DNA from: Motilibacter deserti
GTDB taxonomy: Bacteria > Actinomycetota > Actinomycetes > Motilibacterales > Motilibacteraceae
NCBI RefSeq assembly: GCF_011250635.1
Contig: NZ_JAANNP010000002.1
Span: 132,478-196,477, forward strand
DNA length: 64,000 nucleotides
Direction: 5' to 3'
Part shown: in pieces, positions 27,407 through 35,950 of the stretch
Layout of the letters: each line of letters begins with the position of its first letter
How positions within the stretch are numbered: the first letter of the stretch is position 1
The notes under the pieces: model-generated
What the model was told of the DNA's origin: nothing
The model's input: only the letters and a program-made list of their open reading frames with translations
Databases searched by the model: none
Translations under genes and position numbers: made by a program

Positions 27407-28905
27407 GTCGTCGGGCTCCGATAGGTCGATTCGTCGAGGCCGCTCAGGGTCGGGTCGTACGCGACCTCGCCCACGGCGTACATCGACGTCATCCAGTGGT
27501 AGAAGTTGTCGCCGCGCTCGCGCAGGAGCGTGTAGAGCCGCTGCAGCATCGCGTCTCGGACCGGCCGCATCTCGGGGTGCCCGTAGACGTTGACCAGCTC
27601 GTCGGGGTCGAGCTCCAGGTCGTAGAGCTCGTTCACGGAGTCCGGGTTGACCACCAGCTTGTAGCGGTCGTTGCGGAGCATCCGCTGGGGATAGGGGAAG
27701 TGGTGGCCGTGGAACTCGCACACGACGTCCTCCGCCCACTCGACGTCCGCCCCGCTAGTGAGCGGAAGCAGGCTTCGCGAGTCGACGGCCGGAGCCGGGT
27801 CGATGCCGGCGAGCTCGAGGATGGTGGCGGTGCAGTCGAGCAGGCTGACGAACTCGTCGCGCACAACCCCGGCCGGCTGGCCGGGGACCCGGAGGATCCC
27901 GGGAGTGCGGTAGATGTCCTCGTACATCGCCGGGCCCTTGTCGTGCAAGCGGTGCGACCCGGTGAACTCCCCGTGGTCGCAGGTGAAGAACACGGCGGTC
28001 TCGTCGGTGAGCCCCAGCCGGTCCATCGCGTCGAGGACGCGGCCGACCTCGCGGTCGATGAGCGCGACGTAGCCCTGGTAGACGGCGATGAGCTTGCGCG
28101 AGGCCTCGATCGGCATGGTGTCGAAGGTCCAGTGGGCGCTGTAGTTGCGCTGCACCGGGGGCTTGCCCTCGAACGTCTCGATCACCGAGCGCGGCATCTC
28201 GACCGACTCGGGGTCGACGAGGTCGAAGTACTCGTCGGGGAGGATGTAGGGCAGGTGCGGCCCGAAGAAGCTCAGCTTGAGGAAGAAGGGCGTCCCGTCG
28301 GAACGGGCCTGCTCGGCGTAGCGCTCGAGGTGCTCGATCGCCCGCGTCGCCAGGTAGTGCTCGAACGTCGCCTCGACCGGCTGGTGCAGGCGGGCGGCGA
28401 GCAGGTTGCCCGGCCCACCGTTCGGTAGCGTGCCGCGCACCCGGTCGCTGATCGCGTACTCCGGGAGCCCGTTCTCCTTGAGGTAGGCCAGGTAGTCCGG
28501 CGCGTCCACCGGGTTGTGCCACCCCGGGAGGTCCGGCCCGTCGAAGCCGTAGTCGGCCGGCGCCTTCTCCGTCCCGGTGTGCCACTTGCCGATCAGGCCG
28601 ACGTTGTAGCCCTCCTCGCGCAGCGCCTGTGAGTAGGTGAACGTCCCCTCGGGGAGGTCCTCGAGATAGCCGACGTTGCGTTCGTGGTTCGCCAGCAGCT
28701 TGTGGCGGAAGGGCGCCTGCCCGGTGAGCAGGCTGGCGCGCGAGGGGGTGCAGATCGCGGTCGGTGTGTACCACCGGTCGAACCGCGTCCCCGAGCGCGC
28801 CAGCCCGTCCAGGACCGGCGTCGTCCCCTGCGGGTTCCCGTAGGCCCCGAGCGTGTCCACCCGGTGCTGGTCGGTCATGAGGAAGAGGATGTTGCGCCGG
28901 CTCAC
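27403..28905 (-). CDS. Type I sulfatase (formylglycine-dependent)
   Basis: 500 aa. Alkaline-phosphatase-fold sulfatase hydrolysing sulfate esters. Start GTG 28905 gives MSRRNILFLMTDQHRVDTLG with the metal-binding Asp of TDQHR. The FGly sequence is CTPSRASLLTG with Cys at residue 52, the Cys-type motif needing FGE or a radical-SAM maturase; neither is in the window. Other landmarks: GLIGKWHTG (Lys/His), FFGPHLPY, FFTCDHGEFTGSHRLHDKGPAMYEDIYRTP (metal-binding Asp-His) and NDRYKLVVNPDSVNELYDLELDPDE. No signal peptide, so it acts in the cytoplasm on imported substrate. It lies 5 bases after the binding-protein gene and overlaps the GH43 start. Confidence 0.94.
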   Translation of the reverse strand: MSRRNILFLMTDQHRVDTLGAYGNPQGTTPVLDGLARSGTRFDRWYTPTAICTPSRASLLTGQAPFRHKLLANHERNVGYLEDLPEGTFTYSQALREEGYNVGLIGKWHTGTEKAPADYGFDGPDLPGWHNPVDAPDYLAYLKENGLPEYAISDRVRGTLPNGGPGNLLAARLHQPVEATFEHYLATRAIEHLERYAEQARSDGTPFFLKLSFFGPHLPYILPDEYFDLVDPESVEMPRSVIETFEGKPPVQRNYSAHWTFDTMPIEASRKLIAVYQGYVALIDREVGRVLDAMDRLGLTDETAVFFTCDHGEFTGSHRLHDKGPAMYEDIYRTPGILRVPGQPAGVVRDEFVSLLDCTATILELAGIDPAPAVDSRSLLPLTSGADVEWAEDVVCEFHGHHFPYPQRMLRNDRYKLVVNPDSVNELYDLELDPDELVNVYGHPEMRPVRDAMLQRLYTLLRERGDNFYHWMTSMYAVGEVAYDPTLSGLDESTYRSPTT

Positions 28906-28910
28906 GGTGC

Positions 28911-29924
28911 TCAGCCCTGGCTCGCCGCCTGCGTGAACAGGTCGCCCTCGTAGTAGGTCTTCGGGTCCACCTGGCCCTTGAGCTTGCCGGCCCCGATGAA
29001 GAAGTCGTTGAGCCCGGTGAGCCACTTGTCGATCGTGCCGTCCTTGGTCAGCGTGTCGACCTCGGCCGCGTCCAGGATCTTGTTGTTGCCGGCGTCGGCC
29101 TCGACCTGCGCCTCGTCGATCTTCAGCATCTTCGCGGTGTCGGCGATCGTGGCGTCCAGGTTGGCGGCGCGGTAGGCCATGGCCTCGCGGAGCACCGCGA
29201 CCACCTTCTCGGTCTTCTCCCTCTCCTCGGCGACGACCTTGTTGCCGGCGACGAAGGCGGTCGGGAAGGACAGCTCGTCGGAGAAGTCGGAGTCCTTTGC
29301 GAGCTCGACGAGGTCGGGCACCTGCTGCTTGATGGTGGAGATGGCGGGATACCAGAAGCCGGCTGCGTCGATCTTCTTCGACGAGAACGCGGAGACGATC
29401 GTCGCGGCGTCCATCGGGGTGACCTTGACGTCGTCCTTCGTCAGCCCGGCCTTCTCCAGCGCCAGCGTGAGGATCATGTCGCCGGACGTCCCCTCGGGGA
29501 CGCCCACCGTCTTGCCCTTGAGGTCGGCGACGGACGTGATGCCCGGCTGCGCGATGACGCGGTCGGCGTTGCCGAGCGTGTTGATCGCGATGATCTTCGC
29601 CTGCCCGGAGGCCGGGAGCCACACGGCGCCCGGGCCGATGTAGCCGAAGTCGAGGTCGCCGGTGCCGAGCGCCTGGATCTGCAGCGGGCCGTTGGTGAAG
29701 ACCCTGGTCTCCGCCTTGAGCCCGTGCTTGGCCCAAAGGCCCTGCGAGTCGGCGACGGCGAGCAGGCTGGTGCCGTTGAAGTCGCCGATGTAGCCGAAGT
29801 CGACGGTCTCCAGCTTGCCGGAGGCGGAGCCGCCGCTGGAGCCGTCGTCCCCGCCGCAGGCGGCCAGCAGCACGCTGGCGGCCAGTGCGGCGGTCACGGC
29901 GAGGAGCTTGCGGGGGAGGAGCAT
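28911..29924 (-). CDS. ABC transporter substrate-binding lipoprotein, NitT/TauT (SsuA/TauA) type
   Basis: 337 aa. The ATG at 29924 is chosen because it follows AAGGAG and gives a lipoprotein signal peptide ending in the lipobox LLAAC (Cys ~24), followed by a Gly/Ser linker. The mature part is a periplasmic-binding fold of the sulfonate/nitrate/NMT1 type: VDFGYIGDFNGTSLLAVADSQGLWAKHGLKAET, GDLDFGYIGPGAVWLPASG, ITSVADLKGKTVGVPEGTSGDMIL and AFSSKKIDAAGFWYPA. Relatives bind small anionic compounds such as sulfonates and sulfate esters, rather than sugars. It precedes the sulfatase gene by 5 bases, so a sulfated ligand is likely. Confidence 0.92.
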   Translation of the reverse strand: MLLPRKLLAVTAALAASVLLAACGGDDGSSGGSASGKLETVDFGYIGDFNGTSLLAVADSQGLWAKHGLKAETRVFTNGPLQIQALGTGDLDFGYIGPGAVWLPASGQAKIIAINTLGNADRVIAQPGITSVADLKGKTVGVPEGTSGDMILTLALEKAGLTKDDVKVTPMDAATIVSAFSSKKIDAAGFWYPAISTIKQQVPDLVELAKDSDFSDELSFPTAFVAGNKVVAEEREKTEKVVAVLREAMAYRAANLDATIADTAKMLKIDEAQVEADAGNNKILDAAEVDTLTKDGTIDKWLTGLNDFFIGAGKLKGQVDPKTYYEGDLFTQAASQG

Positions 29925-29943
29925 GAAGTCAGGTTCTCCTTGG

Positions 29944-30750
29944 TCAGGCCGTCGGGACGGACGGCTGGGGGACGACGGCGGGGCCGCCGTCCTGGTGGTG
30001 GACCGCACGCCAGACCCGGTTGCGCAAAGCTGCGAACTCGGGGCTGAGGCGGGCCTCCTCGGGCCGGGGATAGGGCAGGTCGACGTCGATGACGTCGAAG
30101 ACGCGGCCGGGGCGGGCCGCCATGACGACGACGCGGTTGGCCAGGAAGACGGCTTCGTCGACGTCGTGGGTGATGAAGAGCACCGTGCGGCGCTCCTCGT
30201 TCCAGGTCTGCAGCAGCTGCTCCTGCAGGTTCACGCGGGTGAGCGCGTCGAGCGCGCCGAAGGGCTCGTCCATCAGCAGGATCGAGGGGTTGACCGCGTA
30301 CGCCCGCGCGATGGCGCAGCGCTGGCGCATGCCGCCGGAGAGGGTCTTGGGCAGGGCGTCGGCGAACTGCTCGAGCCCCACCAGGCGCAGGTAGTGGTCG
30401 GCGAGCTCGCGCCGTTCCCGGCGGCCGACGCCCTGCTCTCGCAGGCCGAACTCGACGTTCCTGCGCACCGTGAGCCAGGGGAAGAGCGCGTACTGCTGGA
30501 AGATGACGCCGCGGTCCGGGCCGGGGCCGGACACCTCGCGGCCGTCCACCACGGCGTGGCCGCCGGTCGGCTCCTCCAGCCCGGCGAGGATGTTCATCAG
30601 CGTCGTCTTGCCGCACCCCGACGGCCCGACGACGGTGACGAACTCGTTGTCGGCGATGTCGAGGGAGACGTCCTGCAGGGCGGCGAGCTCATGGCCGGCC
30701 AGGTCGAACGTCTTGCTGACGCTGCGGACGGAGATCTTCGGGGTGGCCAT
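29944..30750 (-). CDS. ABC transporter ATP-binding protein, NitT/TauT (SsuB/TauB) type
   Basis: 268 aa. Walker A GPSGCGKTTLMNIL (~44), Q-loop GVIFQQYALFPWLTV, signature LSGGMRQRCAIARAYAV and Walker B SILLMDEPFGALDALTR with the H-loop FITHDVDEAV are all intact. The sequence PFGALDALTRVNLQ is typical of the nitrate/sulfonate/taurine subfamily. Its ATG overlaps the permease stop (ATGA), and the binding-protein gene follows after 19 bases. Confidence 0.95.
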   Translation of the reverse strand: MATPKISVRSVSKTFDLAGHELAALQDVSLDIADNEFVTVVGPSGCGKTTLMNILAGLEEPTGGHAVVDGREVSGPGPDRGVIFQQYALFPWLTVRRNVEFGLREQGVGRRERRELADHYLRLVGLEQFADALPKTLSGGMRQRCAIARAYAVNPSILLMDEPFGALDALTRVNLQEQLLQTWNEERRTVLFITHDVDEAVFLANRVVVMAARPGRVFDVIDVDLPYPRPEEARLSPEFAALRNRVWRAVHHQDGGPAVVPQPSVPTA

Positions 30751-31574
30751 CAGCGGCGCTCCTGCCATCCGGTGACGCGGCGTTCGACCAGCAGCAGCAG
30801 CCGGTCCATCACCAGTCCGAGGACACCGATGCTGATCAGGCCGACGAAGATCGTCGGCAGGTCGTAGTAGAGCTGCGCGCTCTGCATCCGGTAGCCCAGC
30901 CCCGACTGCGCGGCGATCAGCTCGGCGGCCACGAGCGTCGCCCAGGCCGAGCCCAGTCCCACGCGCATGCCGACGAAGATGAACGGCGTCGAGGCCGGGA
31001 TGACGACACGCAGGAAGATCGAGAGGTCCCGCGCGCCGAGGACGCGCGCGGCGTCGATGAGAGTGCGGTTCACGTCGACGACGCCCTGGAACGTGGCGAT
31101 GACGCAGGCGAGGAATGCGGCGAGGAAGATGACGAAGACCTTCGGCGTCTCGTCGATGCCCATCAGCACGATGGCGAGCGGGATGATCGCGAGCGGGGGG
31201 ATGGTGCGGAAGAACTGGATCCACGGCTCGATGAGCGCGCGCGCCGTGGCGTACCACCCCATGAGGAAGCCGACGGGGACGGCGGCCGCCGTGCCGAGGG
31301 CGAAGCCGAGCACCACGCGGCGCAGGCTGGCCCTGACGTCGTCCGCGAGCGTGCCGTCCGCGACCAGCTCGCCGGCGCGGCGCGCTACGGCGGCCGGGGT
31401 CGGCAGCGTGTAGCCCAGCAGGGCGAGCGTCTCCCAGCCGGCGACGCCGAGCACGATGGAGACGAGGTTGAGCACGAGGGAGCGCCCGCGCCATCGCCGC
31501 CGCCGGCGGGCAGGCGCGGGTGTGCCTCCGGTGGTCACGGCGGGCGCGGCGCGGCGCGGGTCCGTCAGCTGCAT
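30750..31574 (-). CDS. ABC transporter permease, NitT/TauT (SsuC/TauC) type
   Basis: 274 aa, ATG behind AGGAAGAG. After a basic N-terminus (RRRRRWRGR) there are about six transmembrane helices, and the cytoplasmic EAA loop is [65 protein letters not shown] is the typical subfamily stretch. It pairs with the ATPase and lipoprotein just downstream. It begins 44 bases after the ROK regulator stop, probably on the same transcript. Confidence 0.95.
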   Translation of the reverse strand: MQLTDPRRAAPAVTTGGTPAPARRRRRWRGRSLVLNLVSIVLGVAGWETLALLGYTLPTPAAVARRAGELVADGTLADDVRASLRRVVLGFALGTAAAVPVGFLMGWYATARALIEPWIQFFRTIPPLAIIPLAIVLMGIDETPKVFVIFLAAFLACVIATFQGVVDVNRTLIDAARVLGARDLSIFLRVVIPASTPFIFVGMRVGLGSAWATLVAAELIAAQSGLGYRMQSAQLYYDLPTIFVGLISIGVLGLVMDRLLLLVERRVTGWQERR

Positions 31575-31618
31575 TGCGTTCTCTTCCTGACGGCGGGGTG
31601 GGAGTGGTACGCGGGCGG

Positions 31619-32860
31619 TCACGAGGCGCTCGAGCGCGGCTGCGCCGGTCGGTCGTCGTAGGCCGCGACGGGGTAGTCGGCGATGAGCGGCGAGCTGTGG
31701 AAGAGGGCGGCGAGCGCGCCGAGCGCTCCGGACTCGTCGGAGAGCCAGCCGGCCCGGACGCGCGGCTCGCTCGTGGCGTGCGGGAACCGGTCGTAGCGCA
31801 CCGTCGCGGCGACCTGCTCGACGAGCACGGGCGCCACCCGGGCGATCTCGCCGCCGATAACGATCTCGTCGGGGTCGACCGCGACGGCGACCGCGCTGAC
31901 CGCCGCGCCGATCGTCTGCCCGGCCTCGCGCAGGACCCGGTCCACCACCGGGTGGGCGCGCTCCACGTGCGTGCGCAGGTCGGCCAGGGTGCGCGCGTTC
32001 ACCCCTTCCTGCCGACAGCGCGCGAGGACAGCCGGGGTCGAGGCGAGCGTCTCCACGCACCCTCGTTTGCCGCAGCGGCAGGCCTTGCCGCCCGCGGGCA
32101 CGGCCCGGACGTGGCCGAGCTCGCCGGCGAGGCCCGTCGAGCCGGTGACGAGGCGCCCGTCCACGACCAGCCCGCCGCCGACGCCGTCGGCGACCCGGAC
32201 GTAGAGCAGGTTGCGCACCTCCGCGCCGGCGCGCACGGCCTCCCCGAGCGCCGCGAGGCGGGTGTTGTTGTCGAGCACGACCGGGGTCTCGAAGCGGGAG
32301 CTGAACGCCTCCGCGACGCCCTCGGCGGTGTCTCCGAACGGCCGCCCGCTCCGCCTCGTCGGGCGCGGGGCCAGCGCGGAGGAGTAGGGGCCGGGGACGC
32401 CGACCCCGACGCCCTGCAGCGCGCGGTAGTGCACGCCGGACTCGTCGTGCAGCCGGTCCAGCAGGGTGAAAGCGGTCTGCACGCGCTCCGGCCACTCCGC
32501 CGTGGCCCGGGGGTATGCCGCAGCCCCCGCGGCGACGATCTCGTGCGAGGCGTCCGCGACCGCGACGTGGACGGTGCGGTGGCCGAAGTCGACGCCCAGG
32601 AACTGCCCGGATGACGGGTCGAGGGCGAGCCGCTCGGCCGGGCGCCCGCTGCCGGCACGGCCCTCGGCGTCCGTGCCCAGCACGATCACGGCGCCCTGGC
32701 GCAGCAGGCCGCCGGCGATCTCGGAGGTGGAGGAGCGGGAGAGCCCCAGCGTGCGCGCGATCTCGCTGCGCCGCAGCGGGCCCTGCTCGCGGAGGGCGCG
32801 CAGCAGGCGCTCCTCATGCGAGCGGCGGACCGCGTCGTACCGCGCCTGTGGAACCAGCAT
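31619..32860 (-). CDS. ROK family transcriptional regulator
   Basis: 413 aa. N-terminal winged helix-turn-helix (~14-65: [35 protein letters not shown]) fused to a sugar-kinase-like ROK domain. Visible: ATP-site strand [42 protein letters not shown] and the zinc site [29 protein letters not shown] (CxCGxxGC). ROK repressors sense sugars or sugar phosphates. It is first in the transport-sulfatase-GH43 operon, so it likely represses that operon and itself until a glycan-derived ligand binds. The -10 box is only 7 bases before the ATG, implying a leaderless mRNA. Confidence 0.93.
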   Translation of the reverse strand: MLVPQARYDAVRRSHEERLLRALREQGPLRRSEIARTLGLSRSSTSEIAGGLLRQGAVIVLGTDAEGRAGSGRPAERLALDPSSGQFLGVDFGHRTVHVAVADASHEIVAAGAAAYPRATAEWPERVQTAFTLLDRLHDESGVHYRALQGVGVGVPGPYSSALAPRPTRRSGRPFGDTAEGVAEAFSSRFETPVVLDNNTRLAALGEAVRAGAEVRNLLYVRVADGVGGGLVVDGRLVTGSTGLAGELGHVRAVPAGGKACRCGKRGCVETLASTPAVLARCRQEGVNARTLADLRTHVERAHPVVDRVLREAGQTIGAAVSAVAVAVDPDEIVIGGEIARVAPVLVEQVAATVRYDRFPHATSEPRVRAGWLSDESGALGALAALFHSSPLIADYPVAAYDDRPAQPRSSAS

Positions 32861-32867
32861 GGTAGGG

Positions 32868-32897
32868 ATACTAGGGCTGCTTGGATTTTTCCTTCAA
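32868..32897 (-). promoter_or_regulatory. Promoter of the ROK/transport/sulfatase operon (probably leaderless)
   Basis: On the minus strand TTGAAG (32892-32897) and TAGTAT (32868-32873) are 18 bases apart. The -10 ends 7 bases before the ROK ATG, so transcription should begin at or next to the start codon. The spacer contains an A-run unusual for this genome. Confidence 0.7.
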
Positions 32898-32928
32898 CGC
32901 GCCGACAGAAAAACTTGGACGATCGTCC
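32885..32928. promoter_or_regulatory. Candidate ROK operator(s)
   Basis: Two symmetrical elements lie at the -35 region and upstream of it: TTTTTC and GAAAAA half-sites about 16 bases apart (32886-32913), and a perfect 12-base palindrome GGACGATCGTCC at 32917-32928. ROK repressors often bind AT-rich inverted repeats, so either could be the operator. The assignment is inferred from position and symmetry only. Confidence 0.45.
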
Positions 32929-33016
32929 GACGGGTCGACAGAAGGAGCCCGAGCCCAGGCAGGAGAGAAGTGTGATTCAGGCAATACGCGTCGTATGCCC
33001 GAGAAAGGCCGGAGGG

Positions 33017-33526
33017 CTACGCCCCGAGCGCGTCGTCGTCCTGCAGGGCGCGGTCGACGAACTGGGCGAGCCGGTCGCGCAGCCGCTCGACCCGGCCGGG
33101 GGAGCCGACCGGCTCGGGCTGGGTGAGCGTCAGCGGGCGCAGCCCGCGGACGTAGAGCGAGCAGGCGAGGTCGCTGCAGATGTAGGTGCCCACCGTGTTG
33201 TCGTTGCGGCCCGCCGCCCCGGCGCGCTTGGCGACCAGCAGCGAGACGTCGCCGGCCGGGTGCGCCGAGTGGCACAGGTTGCACAGGCCCGAGCCGGGGC
33301 GCAGCCCCGAGCGCCCGGTGGCGCGCAGCGCGAGGCCGACGAGCCCGTCGCGGTGCGGGGTGACGAGGTATGCCCGCTGCGGCGAGCGCGGGTCGCGCCA
33401 GCCGAGGAAGTCCAGCGGCTCCCAGTCGAGCGCGTCCAGCCCCGCGGGCAGCGTCATGCGCTTGGCCTCGCTGCGCGAGCAGTTGACGAACGACGCGCGC
33501 AGCTCGTTCTCGCTGACGGCGTCCAC
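33017..33526 (-). CDS. FBP-domain (treble-clef zinc finger) protein
   Basis: 169 aa. The start is the GTG at 33526 with an excellent GAGGAG seven bases upstream. It begins VDAVSENELRASFVNCSRSEAKRM, the start of the actinobacterial FBP domain, related to the C-terminal zinc finger of elongation-factor-binding (FusB-like) proteins. Zinc ligands are CNLCHS (CxxC, ~90) and ICSDLACSLYVRG (C..C, ~120). GWRDPRSPQRAYLV is another family motif. FusB-type proteins bind EF-G and protect translation, but the role in actinobacteria is untested. Confidence 0.82.
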   Translation of the reverse strand: MDAVSENELRASFVNCSRSEAKRMTLPAGLDALDWEPLDFLGWRDPRSPQRAYLVTPHRDGLVGLALRATGRSGLRPGSGLCNLCHSAHPAGDVSLLVAKRAGAAGRNDNTVGTYICSDLACSLYVRGLRPLTLTQPEPVGSPGRVERLRDRLAQFVDRALQDDDALGA

Positions 33527-33622
33527 GTCCCGCTCCTCGTGCCGTAGGCCCGCCCCCTGCGGACGGACAGGGAATCCTCCCACGGGCGCCGGTGCGGCCG
33601 ACGGTGCCTCTCGCCCGACAGG

Positions 33623-35893
33623 GTGGTCGTCCCGCAGACGGCTCGGACGACGTCGATCGGTGCCGATGGTTCAGCTGTGCAACGGTTCCACGTGCCTGGC
33701 GTCCTGCTGGCGGCCGCCGTCACGACAGCTGCCGTCACGGCTGCGGCGGTGCCGGCGTGGCGCGTCCCCGTCGTCCTCGCCGTCTCGGTCGCCGCTCCCG
33801 TCCTCACCCTCGTCGGCGTCGTCGCGCACCGGCCGGTCGCCGCGGTGCGCTGGCTGCTCGTCGCACTGATGCTGGCGCTTTGGGCCGTGGGGACGTGCAC
33901 TGCCGCCGTCCTGGGCAACACCTCGCCGGCCGCGGTGGGGTTCGTCGTCGCGGGGCAGGCGGTCGCGGTCGTCCTCGTGGCGATCCTCTTCGTGCACCGG
34001 ACGGCCTCGCGGTCGCGCCCGGCGGGCGGGCGCCGCGACCGGCTGGGGCGGCGTACGGACGCCGTGCTCCTCTGGTCGGTCCTGGGGCTCGTGTTCGCCC
34101 AGGTCGCCGCCACCTCCGTCGCGGGGGAGGCCGCGGCGCGCGGCTGGGTCTCCGTCGTGCCCGCCGTCGACGTGCTGCTCGCCGGCCTGCTCGTGCGCTT
34201 CGTCGCCTCCCGCGCCCACCTCGAGCCGAGCCGGGCCCTCTCGGTCCTGGCGGCCCTCGCCACGGCGGTCTACGACGTCATGGTGACGCTGGAGGGCGTG
34301 CGCGTCGCGCCGACGAGCAGTCCGAGCAGCGTGGTCTGGGTGCTCGCCTGCTGCCTCTTCGCGACGGCCGCGCTTCTGCCCTCGATGAAGGGAGCATTCG
34401 ACTCGTCGACGCTCTTCTCCCGCCGCTCGGAGTCCTCGCGGCTGCTCGGGCTGGTCCCGCTCGCGGCGGTCCCGGGCGTCCTCTACCTCCTGGTCGGGCG
34501 CCAGAGCGCGAGCGCGCTGCCGACCTGGAGCTACGTGGCGGTCGAGCTCGTGGTCGCCGTGCTGGGGCTGCTGCGCGGCGCGCAGGCCGTGCGCACGAGC
34601 GAGCAGCGCGCCGAGCGGGACCCGCTCACCGGCCTGGCCAACCGGCGGGGGCTCGCCAGGGCCTTCGAGTCCGCCCTCGCCGAGCCGGGGGACGTGCCGG
34701 TCCGGGTGGCGCTGCTCGACGTCGACGACTTCAAGCAGGTGAACGACACCTGGGGGCACGACGCGGGGGACGCGCTGCTCTGCGAGGTGGGCGCGCGGCT
34801 GGGCGCGGCGGTCGGGGGCGCGGGCCTGGTCGCGCGCTCGGGAGGGGACGAGTTCGTCGTCCTCCTGCACGGTGACCCGGGCGCGGCCCGCCGGGCCGTC
34901 GCGAGCGTGTTCGACCGGCCGTTCGACGTGGCGGGCCACTCGCGCCCGATCCGGGTCAGCGCGGGCATCGCCGAAGTGGCGCCCGGCGCCACGCTCGCGC
35001 ACGTCCTCGCCGACGCGGACATCGCCCTCTACGCGGCCAAGGGCGACGGCAAGGGCAAGGTCATGGCCTACACCCCGGACCTTCGCGAGCGGGTCCTCGG
35101 CCGGCTCGCCCTGGTCAGCGAGCTGACCCGGCTGCTCGACGGCGACCCCGACGCGGGCGAGCTGGTCGTGCACTACCAGCCGCTGGTGGACCTGCACACC
35201 GAGGCGGTCTTCGGCTGCGAGGCGCTCGTGCGCTGGCAGCACCCGACGAGGGGCCTGCTCGCGCCCGACGTCTTCCTCGGCCTCGCGGAGGAGCACGGGC
35301 TCGCCGCCCGCGTGGACCGCCGGGTCCTCGACGAGGCGCTCGCCCAGCTGCTGCGGTGGGACCGGGCCGGACTGCCGGAGCTGCGGATGAACGTCAACCT
35401 CGGCCGGTCGAGCATGGAGCACCCCCGCCTGGCCCAGGACGTCATCAGCTCCCTCACCGAGTCGGGGGTCTCGCCGTCAAGGCTGCACGTGGAGATCACC
35501 GAGCACCACGAGCTGCGTCCCGAGGCGGGGGTGAGCGCGCTGCAGCTGCTTTCCGCGCACGGCGTGGGCGTCGGCCTGGACGACTTCGGCGTCGGCTACA
35601 CCTCCCTGGACTACCTGCGCCGCTACCCCATCGAGGTCCTCAAGCTCGACCGCTCCATCACCCGACCGTTGGAGGCCGAGCCGTCCTCGCCGCTGCTCGA
35701 GGGCATCGTCGGGCTGGCCCGCTCGCTCGGGGTGAGCGTGCTGGCCGAGGGGATCGAGACCCCGGCGCAGCGGGACCGGCTCGCCGCGCTGGGGATCGCG
35801 TACGGCCAGGGCTTCTCGATCGCGAGGCCGATGCCGGCTTCTGCTCTGGAGGGCTTCCTGCGCGCGCAGGCGACGGAGCCGGTGCGCGGCTGA
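33623..35893 (+). CDS. Membrane-bound GGDEF-EAL protein (cyclic-di-GMP synthesis/turnover)
   Basis: 756 aa. About eight to nine transmembrane helices form a hydrophobic N-terminal sensor (~20-330). The GGDEF domain (~335-490) has an intact active site, LVARSGGDEFVVLL, but no RxxD inhibitory site five residues before it. The EAL domain (~505-750) keeps FGCEALVRWQHP, LRMNVNLGRSS, LHVEITEHHEL, GLDDFGVGYTSLDYLRR, LKLDRS and LAEGIETPAQ, so metal ligands look complete and both activities are possible. The start is GTG 33623; its ribosome-binding site is weak. Monocistronic, between the FBP gene (divergent) and the SARP regulator. Confidence 0.93.
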   Translation: MVVPQTARTTSIGADGSAVQRFHVPGVLLAAAVTTAAVTAAAVPAWRVPVVLAVSVAAPVLTLVGVVAHRPVAAVRWLLVALMLALWAVGTCTAAVLGNTSPAAVGFVVAGQAVAVVLVAILFVHRTASRSRPAGGRRDRLGRRTDAVLLWSVLGLVFAQVAATSVAGEAAARGWVSVVPAVDVLLAGLLVRFVASRAHLEPSRALSVLAALATAVYDVMVTLEGVRVAPTSSPSSVVWVLACCLFATAALLPSMKGAFDSSTLFSRRSESSRLLGLVPLAAVPGVLYLLVGRQSASALPTWSYVAVELVVAVLGLLRGAQAVRTSEQRAERDPLTGLANRRGLARAFESALAEPGDVPVRVALLDVDDFKQVNDTWGHDAGDALLCEVGARLGAAVGGAGLVARSGGDEFVVLLHGDPGAARRAVASVFDRPFDVAGHSRPIRVSAGIAEVAPGATLAHVLADADIALYAAKGDGKGKVMAYTPDLRERVLGRLALVSELTRLLDGDPDAGELVVHYQPLVDLHTEAVFGCEALVRWQHPTRGLLAPDVFLGLAEEHGLAARVDRRVLDEALAQLLRWDRAGLPELRMNVNLGRSSMEHPRLAQDVISSLTESGVSPSRLHVEITEHHELRPEAGVSALQLLSAHGVGVGLDDFGVGYTSLDYLRRYPIEVLKLDRSITRPLEAEPSSPLLEGIVGLARSLGVSVLAEGIETPAQRDRLAALGIAYGQGFSIARPMPASALEGFLRAQATEPVRG

Positions 35894-35950
35894 CCCGGCG
35901 CTCGTGCCGAAGCCGCCCCGGCCAGGGCGTCCACCCCCTACCGTCGTCGC

